A stretch of DNA of 64,000 bases from an uncultured Lachnospiraceae bacterium. GTDB taxonomy: Bacteria; Bacillota; Clostridia; Lachnospirales; Lachnospiraceae. The notes under the pieces are model-generated. The model was not told where the DNA came from and made no database searches. It saw nothing but the letters and a program-made list of their open reading frames with translations. The DNA lies in assembly GCA_910578715.1 (NCBI GenBank), contig CAJTRL010000005.1, positions 1-64,000 on the forward strand, given 5' to 3'. The position numbers were made by a program, and so were the translations under genes. Positions 31,904 to 39,503 of this stretch are shown here, in pieces (position 1 is the stretch's first letter; each line of letters opens with the position of its first letter).

Positions 31904-33649
31904 TTATTCTACGTCCTGTAATGCCGCGAAGTCTTCTTCGCCGGTACGTACTTTTACAACCTTCATGACATTGTATACAAAAATCTTGCCGTCGCCGATA
32001 TGTCCTGTGTAAAGAGCTTTTTTCGCAGCCGCAATGACCGTATCAACCGGAATCTTGCTGACGATAACCTCCACCTTGACTTTGGGAAGAAGCGTCGCAT
32101 CGATTTCTACACCGCGATATTTGTCTCCGGAGCCTTTCTGAATGCCGCATCCCATAACCTGCGTTACCGTCATGCCGGTAACACCCAGGTCGTTCATCGC
32201 CTTCTTCAGATGGTCATATCTGGACAGTTTTGCAATAATCGCCACTTTGTACATGCCGGTTTTATCCGCCGGAACTTCCGCAATCACAGGAACCGCAGCA
32301 TCTTTCTGTACGGTAGAAGCCTCTTCGTATACATCCGTTCCGAGACTCGTATTTTCGTTGACATCCATCGTCATCGTATTGGAAACATCCATAATACTGA
32401 ATCCTGAATAAGCGGATGCAAGACCATGCTCACAGGAATCAAGTCCGACAATTTCCTCTTCCTCACTGACACGCAGACCGAATACCGCTTTGATAAAAAG
32501 GAACGTAATCGTTATCGTGACCGCCGTCCATGCCGCTACCGCCGCAAATCCAAGAAGCTGTAAACCAAGCTGCGTCAGTCCGCCGCCATAGAAAAGTCCT
32601 GTAATGCTGTCATTTCCGGGCGCAGATGTCGTTGCAAAAAGCCCGACTGCAATCGTTCCCCAGATACCGTTCAGACAGTGTACCGCCACCGCGCCTACCG
32701 GGTCGTCAATATGCAGTTTATTATCCAGAAACCAGACGCCGAATACTACCAGCAGACCGGAAACCGCGCCGATAATCAATGCCCCCGTTACATCCGTCAC
32801 ATCACAGGGCGCAGTAATCGCAACGAGCCCCGCAAGCGATGCGTTCAGACACATGGAAACATCCGGCTTGCCATATTTTACCCAGGTAAAAACCATACAT
32901 ACAACCGTCGCAATCGCCGGCGCTACTGTCGTCGTAACAAAAACGGAACCGAGCTGTTCCACACTCGTACAGGCCGCGCCATTGAAACCATACCAGCCAA
33001 GCCACAGGATGAAAACACCAAGACATCCAATCGGAAGGTTATGTCCGGGAAAAGCATTGACCTTTGTTTTGCCATCCTTGCCTTTGGTAAACTTGCCGAT
33101 ACGGGGCCCCAACATTTTCGCGCCGATGAGTGCGGAAATACCGCCTACCATATGTATCGCACAGGAACCCGCAAAATCGTGGAAGCCCATCTGCGCGAGC
33201 CAGCCGCCGCCCCAAATCCAGTGCGCTTCAATCGGATAAATCAAAGCGGAAATAATACCCGAATAAACGCAATAAGATAAGAACTTCGTCCGCTCCGCCA
33301 TCGCGCCGGAAACGATTGTCGCCGTCGTCGCGCAGAATACAAGGTTGAATACAAAATTCGACCAGTCAAAATTTCCGTAACTCGTAAAAATATCGAATCC
33401 GGGTTTTCCAATCAGCCCGACCACGTCTTCTCCCAGAAGCAGACCGAAACCAATCAGAATAAAAACAACCGTACCGATGCAGAAATCCATCAGATTTTTC
33501 ATCAGGATATTTCCCGCATTTTTGGCTCTGGTAAAACCGGTCTCCACCATCGCAAAACCGGCCTGCATCCAGAACACCAGCGCGGCGCCAATCAGAAACC
33601 AGACGCCAAACACTTCGCCGTTCACAACACTCAAAATTTCTTCACTCAT
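31904..33649 (-). CDS. amt: Ammonium transporter fused to a P-II domain
   Basis: 581 aa from ATG at 33649 (GAGGAGGAGTAACT). Residues 1 to about 410 are an Amt channel with eleven spans: AALVFWMQAGFAMVETGFTR, the ammonium-site and gate region, DFAGSCAIHMVGGISALIGA with the first pore His, and PVGAVAVHCLNGIWGTIAVG with the second. After a linker the C-terminus (about 467-581) is a P-II protein: YKVAIIAKLSRYDHLKKAMN, GVTGMTVTQVMGCGIQKG, T-loop GSGDKYRGVEID, and TGHIGDGKIFVYNV. The T-loop has full length but Ile in the place of the uridylylated Tyr51. A fused P-II presumably gates its own channel. Its leader has two terminators in a row. Confidence 0.95.
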   Translation of the reverse strand: MSEEILSVVNGEVFGVWFLIGAALVFWMQAGFAMVETGFTRAKNAGNILMKNLMDFCIGTVVFILIGFGLLLGEDVVGLIGKPGFDIFTSYGNFDWSNFVFNLVFCATTATIVSGAMAERTKFLSYCVYSGIISALIYPIEAHWIWGGGWLAQMGFHDFAGSCAIHMVGGISALIGAKMLGPRIGKFTKGKDGKTKVNAFPGHNLPIGCLGVFILWLGWYGFNGAACTSVEQLGSVFVTTTVAPAIATVVCMVFTWVKYGKPDVSMCLNASLAGLVAITAPCDVTDVTGALIIGAVSGLLVVFGVWFLDNKLHIDDPVGAVAVHCLNGIWGTIAVGLFATTSAPGNDSITGLFYGGGLTQLGLQLLGFAAVAAWTAVTITITFLFIKAVFGLRVSEEEEIVGLDSCEHGLASAYSGFSIMDVSNTMTMDVNENTSLGTDVYEEASTVQKDAAVPVIAEVPADKTGMYKVAIIAKLSRYDHLKKAMNDLGVTGMTVTQVMGCGIQKGSGDKYRGVEIDATLLPKVKVEVIVSKIPVDTVIAAAKKALYTGHIGDGKIFVYNVMKVVKVRTGEEDFAALQDVE

Positions 33650-33687
33650 AGTTACTCCTCCTCGCATACAGCAATTAGCCGATATAT

Positions 33688-33739
33688 AAAAAAATGTGGA
33701 GACAATCCGCGCCTTCCCGTAAGCGCCATTGCTCCACAT
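33688..33739 (-). terminator. Leader terminator 2 upstream of amt
   Basis: On minus: ATGTGGAG-CAAT pairs with ATTG-T-CTCCACAT (12 bp with one bulge), followed by seven T. It ends about 40 nt before the amt start codon, so it must be read through for expression. Confidence 0.8.
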
Positions 33740-33760
33740 TGATTTATATATTCTGTTAAG

Positions 33761-33794
33761 AAAAAAAAGATGCCATGAATATTTTCACAGCACC
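33761..33794 (-). terminator. Leader terminator 1 upstream of amt
   Basis: On minus: GGTGCTGTGAA, loop AATA, TTCATGGCATC (11 bp including three G-T pairs), followed by eight T. It begins only about 12 nt after the predicted transcript start. Confidence 0.75.
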
Positions 33795-33812
33795 TTTGCT
33801 CTTATGAATTGG

Positions 33813-33841
33813 ATTGTAGCACCGTAAATTTTGAATGTCAA
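33813..33841 (-). promoter_or_regulatory. SigmaA promoter of amt
   Basis: On minus: TTGACA (33841-33836), 17-bp spacer, TACAAT (33818-33813) with a TGC extended -10. Near-consensus, so transcription starts strongly before the two leader terminators. Confidence 0.75.
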
Positions 33842-33943
33842 CATGATTTCTAAAATATTTCTAAAGTTCTAAATTTTTTCTAAATTATTTTCTTTTCTCA
33901 ATTATTTTATATGCAATTTCCCCAAATCATTGTGACCGCAAAA

Positions 33944-34846
33944 TCATCCGTACAAAACCATCCGCATATATTCCATTCCGCCCGTTTCAACCGTCTCCTG
34001 ATATGCAAAACCCAGTTTTTCACACAACCTTCTGGATTTCTCATTTCCCTCCGCAATCAGCGCCTGAAAAGAAGAAAATCCAAGTTCCTCTCTTCCGTAG
34101 GCGAGAATCGCCAGACAGACCTCATAAGCATACCCCTGCCTCTGCCAGGGAACGCCGATGACAAATCCCAGCTCCGGCAGGTCATAACCTTCCCGCCAGC
34201 TAAGTCCCGCCCGGCCGATTATCTTTCCGTTCTTTTTTTCCAGAATTGTCCACATGCCGTACCCGTAAAAGCGGTAAACATTTCTGATATAATCATGAAC
34301 ATAGGCGACTTCTGCATCCCTGTCCTCATAAAGCCCCTCCATATATTCCGTAATGGAAGGCTCCCTGTATATTTCATAAAAACTGTCCACATCGTCTGTG
34401 GTCGTCTCTCTGATAATACATCGTTCCGTCTCCAAAATCGTCCAGGGCTGCCCGGTCAGCCTCAGATACGCGAGTTCCAGCGATTCATATTCGATTTCTT
34501 CTATCCGCTCTATGGCATATTCCGCAAGCATGAAAGATTCTTTCCGGTTATCTTCATGCAGATAAATAATAACCGGAAGTTTCCGCTCCCATAAACGCTT
34601 CTGCCACAGCGCGGAATCCGTAACGAAGAGGGTTTCCGCTGATGTCGCCTCTTCTGGCAGTTTCAAAGCACCCTCCGCTTTTTCCTTTTTAAGGGCGGCT
34701 CCATTTTCGCGAATTTCACTCCGCCTCTCACTGACTGCGCTCTCTATCGATACTTCAATGTGCCTTTCTTCCAGTTCCCGCAAAAGCCCCTCCATATCTT
34801 TAATAATATCTTCTTTTTCCCAGATAAAAATCATTTTTTTCAGCAT
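33944..34846 (-). CDS. GNAT acetyltransferase with N-terminal extra domain
   Basis: 300 aa. The C-terminal half (about 130-300) is a RimJ/RimL-type GNAT domain: TILETERCIIRETTTDDVDS, MWTILEKKNGKIIGRAGLS, the acetyl-CoA loop PWQRQGYAYEVCLAILAYG and EGNEKSRRLCEKLGFAYQE. The N-terminal half looks like a small alpha/beta domain with TLFVTDSALWQKRLWERKLP and VIIYLHEDNRKESFMLAEYA, a fusion seen in other Lachnospiraceae and perhaps related to HAD-like phosphatases without their catalytic Asp. Acceptor unknown. RBS CAGGGAGCACAAT. It lies upstream of the amt promoter and divergent from the cyclophilin gene. Confidence 0.85.
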   Translation of the reverse strand: MLKKMIFIWEKEDIIKDMEGLLRELEERHIEVSIESAVSERRSEIRENGAALKKEKAEGALKLPEEATSAETLFVTDSALWQKRLWERKLPVIIYLHEDNRKESFMLAEYAIERIEEIEYESLELAYLRLTGQPWTILETERCIIRETTTDDVDSFYEIYREPSITEYMEGLYEDRDAEVAYVHDYIRNVYRFYGYGMWTILEKKNGKIIGRAGLSWREGYDLPELGFVIGVPWQRQGYAYEVCLAILAYGREELGFSSFQALIAEGNEKSRRLCEKLGFAYQETVETGGMEYMRMVLYG

Positions 34847-34932
34847 ATTGTGCTCCCTGTTTATGAAACCCCTTTACCTTCTTCCCAATATCCTCTATTA
34901 TTATATTAAAAAATCAGAAAGGAATCAAAAAA

Positions 34933-35454
34933 ATGGCACAAAATCCAGTTGTAACTTTTACGATGAAAGGCGGAGACATTATTAAGGCCGAATTATATCC
35001 TGATATTGCGCCGATATCCGTCAACAATTTTATCAGCCTGATTCAGAAAAATTTCTATGACGGACTCATTTTCCACAGAGTCATCAAGGGCTTCATGATA
35101 CAGGGCGGCGACCCGGAAGGAACCGGCATGGGCGGCCCCGGCTATTCGATTCGCGGCGAATTTGCCCAGAACGGCTATACGAACGATTTGAAGCATACCG
35201 CCGGCGTTCTTTCTATGGCAAGAAGCATGCACCCCAATTCAGCGGGCAGCCAGTTCTTTCTCATGCACAAAGACGCACCGCACCTGGATGGCGCTTACGC
35301 CGCATTCGGGAAGGTGATTGAAGGAATGGACGTGGTGAACAAAATCGCTGAAACGGCCACCGATTACAATGACAGACCGCTGGAAGAACAGGTTATGGAA
35401 AGCGTTACCGTAGATACTTTCGGCGTGGAATATCCGGAGCCGGAGAAAATCTGA
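34933..35454 (+). CDS. Peptidyl-prolyl cis-trans isomerase (cyclophilin type)
   Basis: 173 aa, cytoplasmic (no signal peptide). Catalyses proline isomerisation. FYDGLIFHRVIKGFMIQGGD carries the catalytic Arg and Phe/Met/Gln of the active site, GVLSMARSMHPNSAGSQFF the next set, and HLDGAYAAFGKVIEGMDVV the last with Trp replaced, which usually lowers cyclosporin affinity. RBS AAAGGAATC before ATG. Monocistronic on plus with its own terminator. Confidence 0.95.
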   Translation: MAQNPVVTFTMKGGDIIKAELYPDIAPISVNNFISLIQKNFYDGLIFHRVIKGFMIQGGDPEGTGMGGPGYSIRGEFAQNGYTNDLKHTAGVLSMARSMHPNSAGSQFFLMHKDAPHLDGAYAAFGKVIEGMDVVNKIAETATDYNDRPLEEQVMESVTVDTFGVEYPEPEKI

Positions 35455-35479
35455 TAAATATATTTTTTTAAAGATATTA

Positions 35480-35529
35480 CAGAGCTGATAACCTGTGAAA
35501 TGTTTCACAAGTTCATCAGCTCTGTTTTT
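35480..35529 (+). terminator. Terminator of the cyclophilin gene
   Basis: CAGAGCTGAT pairs with ATCAGCTCTG, with an inner CTGTGAAA/TTTCACAAG stem, then TTTTTG. Also shields the converging lipoprotein gene. Confidence 0.85.
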
Positions 35530-35539
35530 GTTTCATTCT

Positions 35540-36802
35540 CTATTTATTTTCCTGAAGTTTCTCCCTTTCTTCCTCTGTCAGGCGGTCGGAATGCCACCAT
35601 GCGTCATAGCCTTCCTCCGGCAGAATCATCTGATTCGATACATATTGAAAACCGCCGTCGTTTAACGGACGGATAACCGTTTTATGTGAAAATGCTTTAG
35701 ACGTATTTTCATTGGAATATATCGCATTGATGATAAGCGTAATTGTTCCGTCCGGATTTTCTGCATAACTTACTACTTCCGGATACGGAATATCGGGATA
35801 TTCAGCCTCATAAAACCCTCTCGGCCTGTATTCGTAAGCCGCATTCTCCGACAGGTAAGCTGTTTTAGACCGGAGTGTTTCCCTGTCTATATTAAAATGC
35901 GTCATAATGACCTTTTCAAATACGGTTTCCGGTATCTCATAAACCGATTCCATTCCCAAATTATCATTTACGGTATAAGGACTGGGCTGTTTATAGAGGG
36001 CCGGATAAAAATGGTCGAATATATCATAAAAATCCAGACCGCCCCAGTCTTCCTCATTCCAATCCGTCAGAAAGATATTATTCTGCCTGTACCCGGCCGA
36101 CAGGATATACTTCCGGTTCAATTCCCTGCACTTCTCGTCCAGCGGCTGTATCCGCAATGCAGTATGTTCCGATTCATCGCTTAACGTAAGTACATAATTT
36201 TCGTCCGAAAAATAATTTCCTTCAAAAATCAAATACCCTTCTTCCGTGTATTGCCACAAATCAGCCGGATAACTTACGGTATTTCTATTTTCCAGGTGTC
36301 CATTCCGGTCATACTGATAATATCCTCTGACAACATTTACCTTTCCGTTTTCCGTTTTTAAATCAAACTCCCGAAATCCTAACTCTGTAATTACGATAAT
36401 TGTCATTTCTGCATTTTTCTTCTGTTTTACGGCCCCGCAAAACGCCAGTACCTGTTCTGCCCCTGTCATATCAACCTGATTTCCACTATCAATAGCCGCA
36501 TAGCCATTCTCACCAAGCCTTACAACCATACGCCGCATTGTATCCAGGCTTCCCAATGTATTTGTACCTGCTGCTTCCGTATAAATATCGCTTAAAATTT
36601 CCGCTATCTCCTCCGCGTATGCACAATCATTTTTATCGGAAATATACGCTTCATCATTCGGCGGTATGATTTCAACGTCCGGCGCTTCCGGCGCCTTACC
36701 ATCTGGTGCTTTATCGCTGCAGCCGGCCAGTATCAGCACAGTTATACTCATTACCATGTATAACAAGTACTTTCTTTTCCCGTTCAGCCTTACCTTTAAC
36801 AT
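35540..36802 (-). CDS. Lipoprotein of unknown function
   Basis: 420 aa from ATG at 36802 (AAAAGGAAACGGTT before it). Signal segment KRKYLLYMVMSITVLILAGC ends in the lipobox LAGC, so it is predicted to be membrane-anchored outside. The mature part begins with a Pro/Asp-rich linker and contains a large mixed domain rich in aromatic residues and Asp/Glu (DWNEEDWGGLDFYDIFDHFY, YSAGYR-like and YEYRPRGFYEAEYPDIPYP). It may be DUF6070; I am not sure. Own SigmaA promoter at 36857-36884. It sits next to an ECF operon whose last gene is also a lipoprotein, but with an intervening hairpin and own promoter it need not be part of it. Confidence 0.7.
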   Translation of the reverse strand: MLKVRLNGKRKYLLYMVMSITVLILAGCSDKAPDGKAPEAPDVEIIPPNDEAYISDKNDCAYAEEIAEILSDIYTEAAGTNTLGSLDTMRRMVVRLGENGYAAIDSGNQVDMTGAEQVLAFCGAVKQKKNAEMTIIVITELGFREFDLKTENGKVNVVRGYYQYDRNGHLENRNTVSYPADLWQYTEEGYLIFEGNYFSDENYVLTLSDESEHTALRIQPLDEKCRELNRKYILSAGYRQNNIFLTDWNEEDWGGLDFYDIFDHFYPALYKQPSPYTVNDNLGMESVYEIPETVFEKVIMTHFNIDRETLRSKTAYLSENAAYEYRPRGFYEAEYPDIPYPEVVSYAENPDGTITLIINAIYSNENTSKAFSHKTVIRPLNDGGFQYVSNQMILPEEGYDAWWHSDRLTEEEREKLQENK

Positions 36803-36856
36803 AACCGTTTCCTTTTCCCTTTTACGCATCAATCATGCTGCTATGTATTTATCCAT

Positions 36857-36884
36857 ATTATATATAGTTCGTTCCATTTTTCAA
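36857..36884 (-). promoter_or_regulatory. SigmaA promoter of the 35540 lipoprotein gene
   Basis: On minus: TTGAAA (36884-36879), 16-bp spacer, TATAAT (36862-36857), about 55 nt before the start. Confidence 0.6.
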
Positions 36885-36893
36885 GTACCGCGG

Positions 36894-36928
36894 CAGAATC
36901 GGAAAAGCAGACTTCTTTTCCGATTCTG
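36894..36928. repeat. Strong hairpin after the second lipoprotein gene
   Basis: CAGAATCGGAAAAG, 7-nt loop, CTTTTCCGATTCTG: perfect 14-bp stem, 17 nt past the stop of the 36945 gene, no T-run. Same style as 37883-37913. Confidence 0.65.
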
Positions 36929-36944
36929 TAATACCTTATCAAAA

Positions 36945-37841
36945 TTAATGCTCATAATAAACAGTGTCCCAGGATATACTGTCGCCTTCAAATGTATATT
37001 CCATCCTATATGCCTCTAAAATACTGCCATCTACGGCATTAACCGTACAATGATAACTCGTCGTGTCATCCGAATCATCACCGAAATCAAATTGCATGTA
37101 ATACCCAATTGCTCCCCGGTCCTCTTCCTTTATCTCACTCCAGTCCGCTATACATAAATCCGTCTTCCATCCATAACGCTCTTCCCATGGACGTAACTGC
37201 ATTCCCTTTGCCTTTTCGCCGATATCATCCTCCATCGCTTTTTGGGCAATCTCTATCGCTTCCTCTTCGCTGATTCCGTCCGCCGCTTTCACATTTGCCT
37301 CAAGCTCCGCTCTTTTGGCGCGGTCCTCCGCCTCCCATTCCGCCTCCGTCTTTCTGTTCGTATTGAGGGTTATACGGAAATTGCAGTCAATAATCTCTAA
37401 CAATTCCTCGTCTGTCAATTCCCTGTCCGGCAGATAGTATTCCCCTGTGGATATGATATAACAAAGCGTTCCTTCCGTCACGCCTTCCGCACTGTCCACC
37501 TCCTGAATCATCTTTTCAGGCTTTGCGGTCTCATTCTGATAGGACTCCTTCAGCTTGGCCATACGCTCTTTTTCCGTATCGGAATATGCCCTTATCATAC
37601 CGCCCGTTTCCGCACCCTGTTTATCATTCGATGTCTGAACGGAATCCTCGTCGCAAGATACTTCCGCGCCAGTAATAGCCGCCGTGACATCCTGCCCTGT
37701 TTCTGAAATCTCAGACTGTACTTCCATCTCTTCCTGTGCGCTGGTATTCTCCATACTCCCGCATCCGGTCAGAGAAAAAACATTTACAAGCATTAAAACC
37801 ACAGCAAAATCAATAACTAACTTTCGGGACTTTTTCTTCAT
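36945..37841 (-). CDS. Lipoprotein with PepSY-like end, paralogue of the adjacent anti-sigma
   Basis: 298 aa from ATG at 37841 (GAGAGGATAAAAGG). Signal LVIDFAVVLMLVNVFSLTGC ends in a lipobox, so it is anchored outside. A Glu/Ser/Thr-rich linker follows, then YSDTEKERMAKLKESY, QEVDSAEGVTEGTLCYI, DRELTDEELLEIID and a C-terminal PepSY-like unit (ISEEEAIEIAQKAMEDDIGE ... NAVDGSILEAYRMEY). The same blocks occur in the same order in the gene just upstream (37933-38850). So the ECF operon encodes two related extracytoplasmic domains, one on an anti-sigma and one on a free lipoprotein. Function unknown; competition for a ligand or interaction between the two is an inference. Confidence 0.7.
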   Translation of the reverse strand: MKKKSRKLVIDFAVVLMLVNVFSLTGCGSMENTSAQEEMEVQSEISETGQDVTAAITGAEVSCDEDSVQTSNDKQGAETGGMIRAYSDTEKERMAKLKESYQNETAKPEKMIQEVDSAEGVTEGTLCYIISTGEYYLPDRELTDEELLEIIDCNFRITLNTNRKTEAEWEAEDRAKRAELEANVKAADGISEEEAIEIAQKAMEDDIGEKAKGMQLRPWEERYGWKTDLCIADWSEIKEEDRGAIGYYMQFDFGDDSDDTTSYHCTVNAVDGSILEAYRMEYTFEGDSISWDTVYYEH

Positions 37842-37882
37842 CCTTTTATCCTCTCGTTCCTCTATATTATTCCCTGACGCAA

Positions 37883-37913
37883 AGCCGGAAAAAGCGTTGC
37901 TTCTTTTCCGGCT
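37883..37913. repeat. Hairpin between anti-sigma and lipoprotein genes
   Basis: AGCCGGAAAA, 11-nt loop, TTTTCCGGCT: perfect 10-bp stem 20 nt past the anti-sigma stop, no T-run. Confidence 0.6.
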
Positions 37914-37932
37914 CTGCCACCTCAATATTTTC

Positions 37933-38850
37933 CTAATGATATGTGTACAGAATGCTTCCATCCACGGCATCAATGATATATCCATAAACAGCATGTGTAT
38001 TCGGATTGCCAAAGCCTACGTCGTATATGACGCCCGCCTTACTCTCACTCTTAAACTCTGCCTCTGAATAATCCATTGCGTCCAGCAGGCATACGCCGGG
38101 ACTGCCGTCTGAATATGTCATCAGTTCCAGCTCATCCGCTTTGTCGCCAAGCTCTGCCCGCAACTGCTTCTCTGCAATCTCTACCGCTTCATCAACACTG
38201 ATTCCACCGCCCGCATCCTCCAGCGTATTTTTGAGCCGCTCATCTTTTTCTTTCATCTCCGCCGCGGCCGACTGCGCCTGCGGACCATGAGTAACCGCAT
38301 AGCTCATCTTATGCTGGAAATCAATAATCTGAAGCATCTCCTCGTCCGTCATCTCCTGTTCCGGAAGGTTGAAAACGCCCGTTGCCCTGATATAGCAGAG
38401 CATTCCCTCCGGCGCCGCTTCCGCACTGTCCACCTGGGCAATGACACTTTCAGGGAATGTCCCGTTCTCATAGGCCTTCCAGAGCGCCTTACTGCGTTCC
38501 TTTTCACTGTCGGAATACTCCCTCGAAAAACCGTCTGCCAGCACATCATGCTGCGACTGAACCATATCGTTAAGGCCGTTCATTTCCGCTTTGGGAACGT
38601 TTTCCATCCTTTCCTTCACCACACTCGTTACGAACGCCCGTACCGGGAAACTGATTACGCCCGCTGCCAGCACAAACGCGGCGGCAGCCGTCGCCATTCT
38701 TCTCCAGTTCCATGCCTTTGTATTCTTATTTCCATATTCCTTCTTACTTCCATATTCCATCCGCTTCTGAATATTCGTAATGATATTCTCCTGCATTTCC
38801 GATGAAATGTGAACCTGCTCCATTACTTCCTTTAATTCGTATTCGTTCAT
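37933..38850 (-). CDS. Probable ECF anti-sigma factor with extracytoplasmic PepSY-like domain
   Basis: 305 aa. A cytoplasmic N-terminal part of about 50 residues (MNEYELKEVMEQVHISSEMQ, helical, no zinc-anti-sigma His/Cys motif), one membrane span (RMATAAAAFVLAAGVISFPV) and an outside domain with YSDSEKERSKALWKAYENG, AQVDSAEAAPEGMLCYI, EQEMTDEEMLQIIDFQHKM and a PepSY-like end (ISVDEAVEIAEKQLRAELGD ... YIIDAVDGSILYTYH). It starts three bases after the sigma stop with GAAGGAGG inside the sigma gene, so coupled translation fits an anti-sigma. The anti-sigma role is inferred from layout, not from a recognised motif. Confidence 0.75.
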   Translation of the reverse strand: MNEYELKEVMEQVHISSEMQENIITNIQKRMEYGSKKEYGNKNTKAWNWRRMATAAAAFVLAAGVISFPVRAFVTSVVKERMENVPKAEMNGLNDMVQSQHDVLADGFSREYSDSEKERSKALWKAYENGTFPESVIAQVDSAEAAPEGMLCYIRATGVFNLPEQEMTDEEMLQIIDFQHKMSYAVTHGPQAQSAAAEMKEKDERLKNTLEDAGGGISVDEAVEIAEKQLRAELGDKADELELMTYSDGSPGVCLLDAMDYSEAEFKSESKAGVIYDVGFGNPNTHAVYGYIIDAVDGSILYTYH

Positions 38851-38853
38851 CCG

Positions 38854-39330
38854 TTATATGCCTCCTTCCATGCCGACCGCGTCCCGCATCTGTTTCCTTC
38901 CCCGCAGCAGTCTTACCTTTACCGCGCTTTCCGTAATCCCAAGAATATTCGCTATTTCCTTTATCTGATATCCTTCGACATAATGCAGATAAAGGACTGT
39001 TTTTTGTCTGACTGGCAGTTCGAGAAGTTCTTTTAATATTTCTTTTTGTTCCGGCGCCGCAAGAGTGTTTTCTATTTCGTCGATGGAAACCTTCGGGTGC
39101 CGGATTTTGAAGCGTATCATATCACGGCAGATATTGGTAGCCACCCTTATCAGCCATGCCTTTTCATGCTCCTCATCACGAAATTCAGGTCTTTTTTCCA
39201 GATAACGGCAAAATGTGTCCTGTATGGCGTCCTGAACATCATGCTCATTGCAGAGTATGACAATACAGACTTTATATAAGGTATCGCTGTATTTTATGAC
39301 CGCTTCTCTTATGTCCTTCCCGCTTTCCAT
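38854..39330 (-). CDS. ECF-type RNA polymerase sigma factor
   Basis: 158 aa from ATG at 39330 behind a perfect AAAGGAGGTGAAACGC. Region 2 reads YKVCIVILCNEHDVQDAIQD, FCRYLEKRPEFRDEEHEKAW and LIRVATNICRDMIRFKIR; region 4 reads RQKTVLYLHYVEGYQIKEIA and ITESAVKVRLLRGRKQM (the helix-turn-helix). It lacks region 3, typical of the extracytoplasmic-function class. It is likely auto-regulated: an ECF-style AACC/CGTG promoter lies directly upstream. Operon with the anti-sigma and lipoprotein genes. Confidence 0.93.
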   Translation of the reverse strand: MESGKDIREAVIKYSDTLYKVCIVILCNEHDVQDAIQDTFCRYLEKRPEFRDEEHEKAWLIRVATNICRDMIRFKIRHPKVSIDEIENTLAAPEQKEILKELLELPVRQKTVLYLHYVEGYQIKEIANILGITESAVKVRLLRGRKQMRDAVGMEGGI

Positions 39331-39354
39331 GCGTTTCACCTCCTTTGCCTTAAA

Positions 39355-39380
39355 CACGCATAAAGTAAGCAAAAGGTTAC
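39355..39380 (-). promoter_or_regulatory. ECF-type promoter of the sigma operon
   Basis: On minus: GTAACC (39380-39375), 16-nt spacer with a T-rich start, CGTG (39358-39355). It matches the general ECF pattern (AACC -35, CGT -10) and stands about 25 nt before the ATG, suggesting autoregulation. Confidence 0.65.
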
Positions 39381-39402
39381 ATTTATTTATTTTTATTTTC
39401 CA

Positions 39403-39441
39403 TAAAAAAATACCGCCCTACATAATTTATAAGACGGTATT
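39403..39441 (-). terminator. Terminator after the CPBP protease gene
   Basis: On minus: AATACCGTC, 14-nt loop, GGCGGTATT followed by TTTTTT. Confidence 0.8.
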
Positions 39442-39503
39442 CCTCAAATCAAGAAATTTTTATGAAATTCTTAAAGCAGCCTGCGCGTTTCCATCCTCTC
39501 TGT

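Larger units (their letters stand above)
33650..33806 (-). promoter_or_regulatory. amt leader RNA with two tandem terminators and hexaloop hairpins
   Basis: From the likely transcript start near 33806 the leader holds terminator 1 (33761-33794) and terminator 2 (33688-33739). A repeated element overlaps the 5' arm of each: minus AGC-AAAGGT-GCT (33800-33789) and AGC-AATGGC-GCT (33733-33722). Each can form a small hairpin with a six-base loop having A at position 1 and G at position 4, as described for RNA targets of ANTAR antiterminators. Forming either would block its terminator. ANTAR control is an inference; the double terminator is seen directly. Confidence 0.6.
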
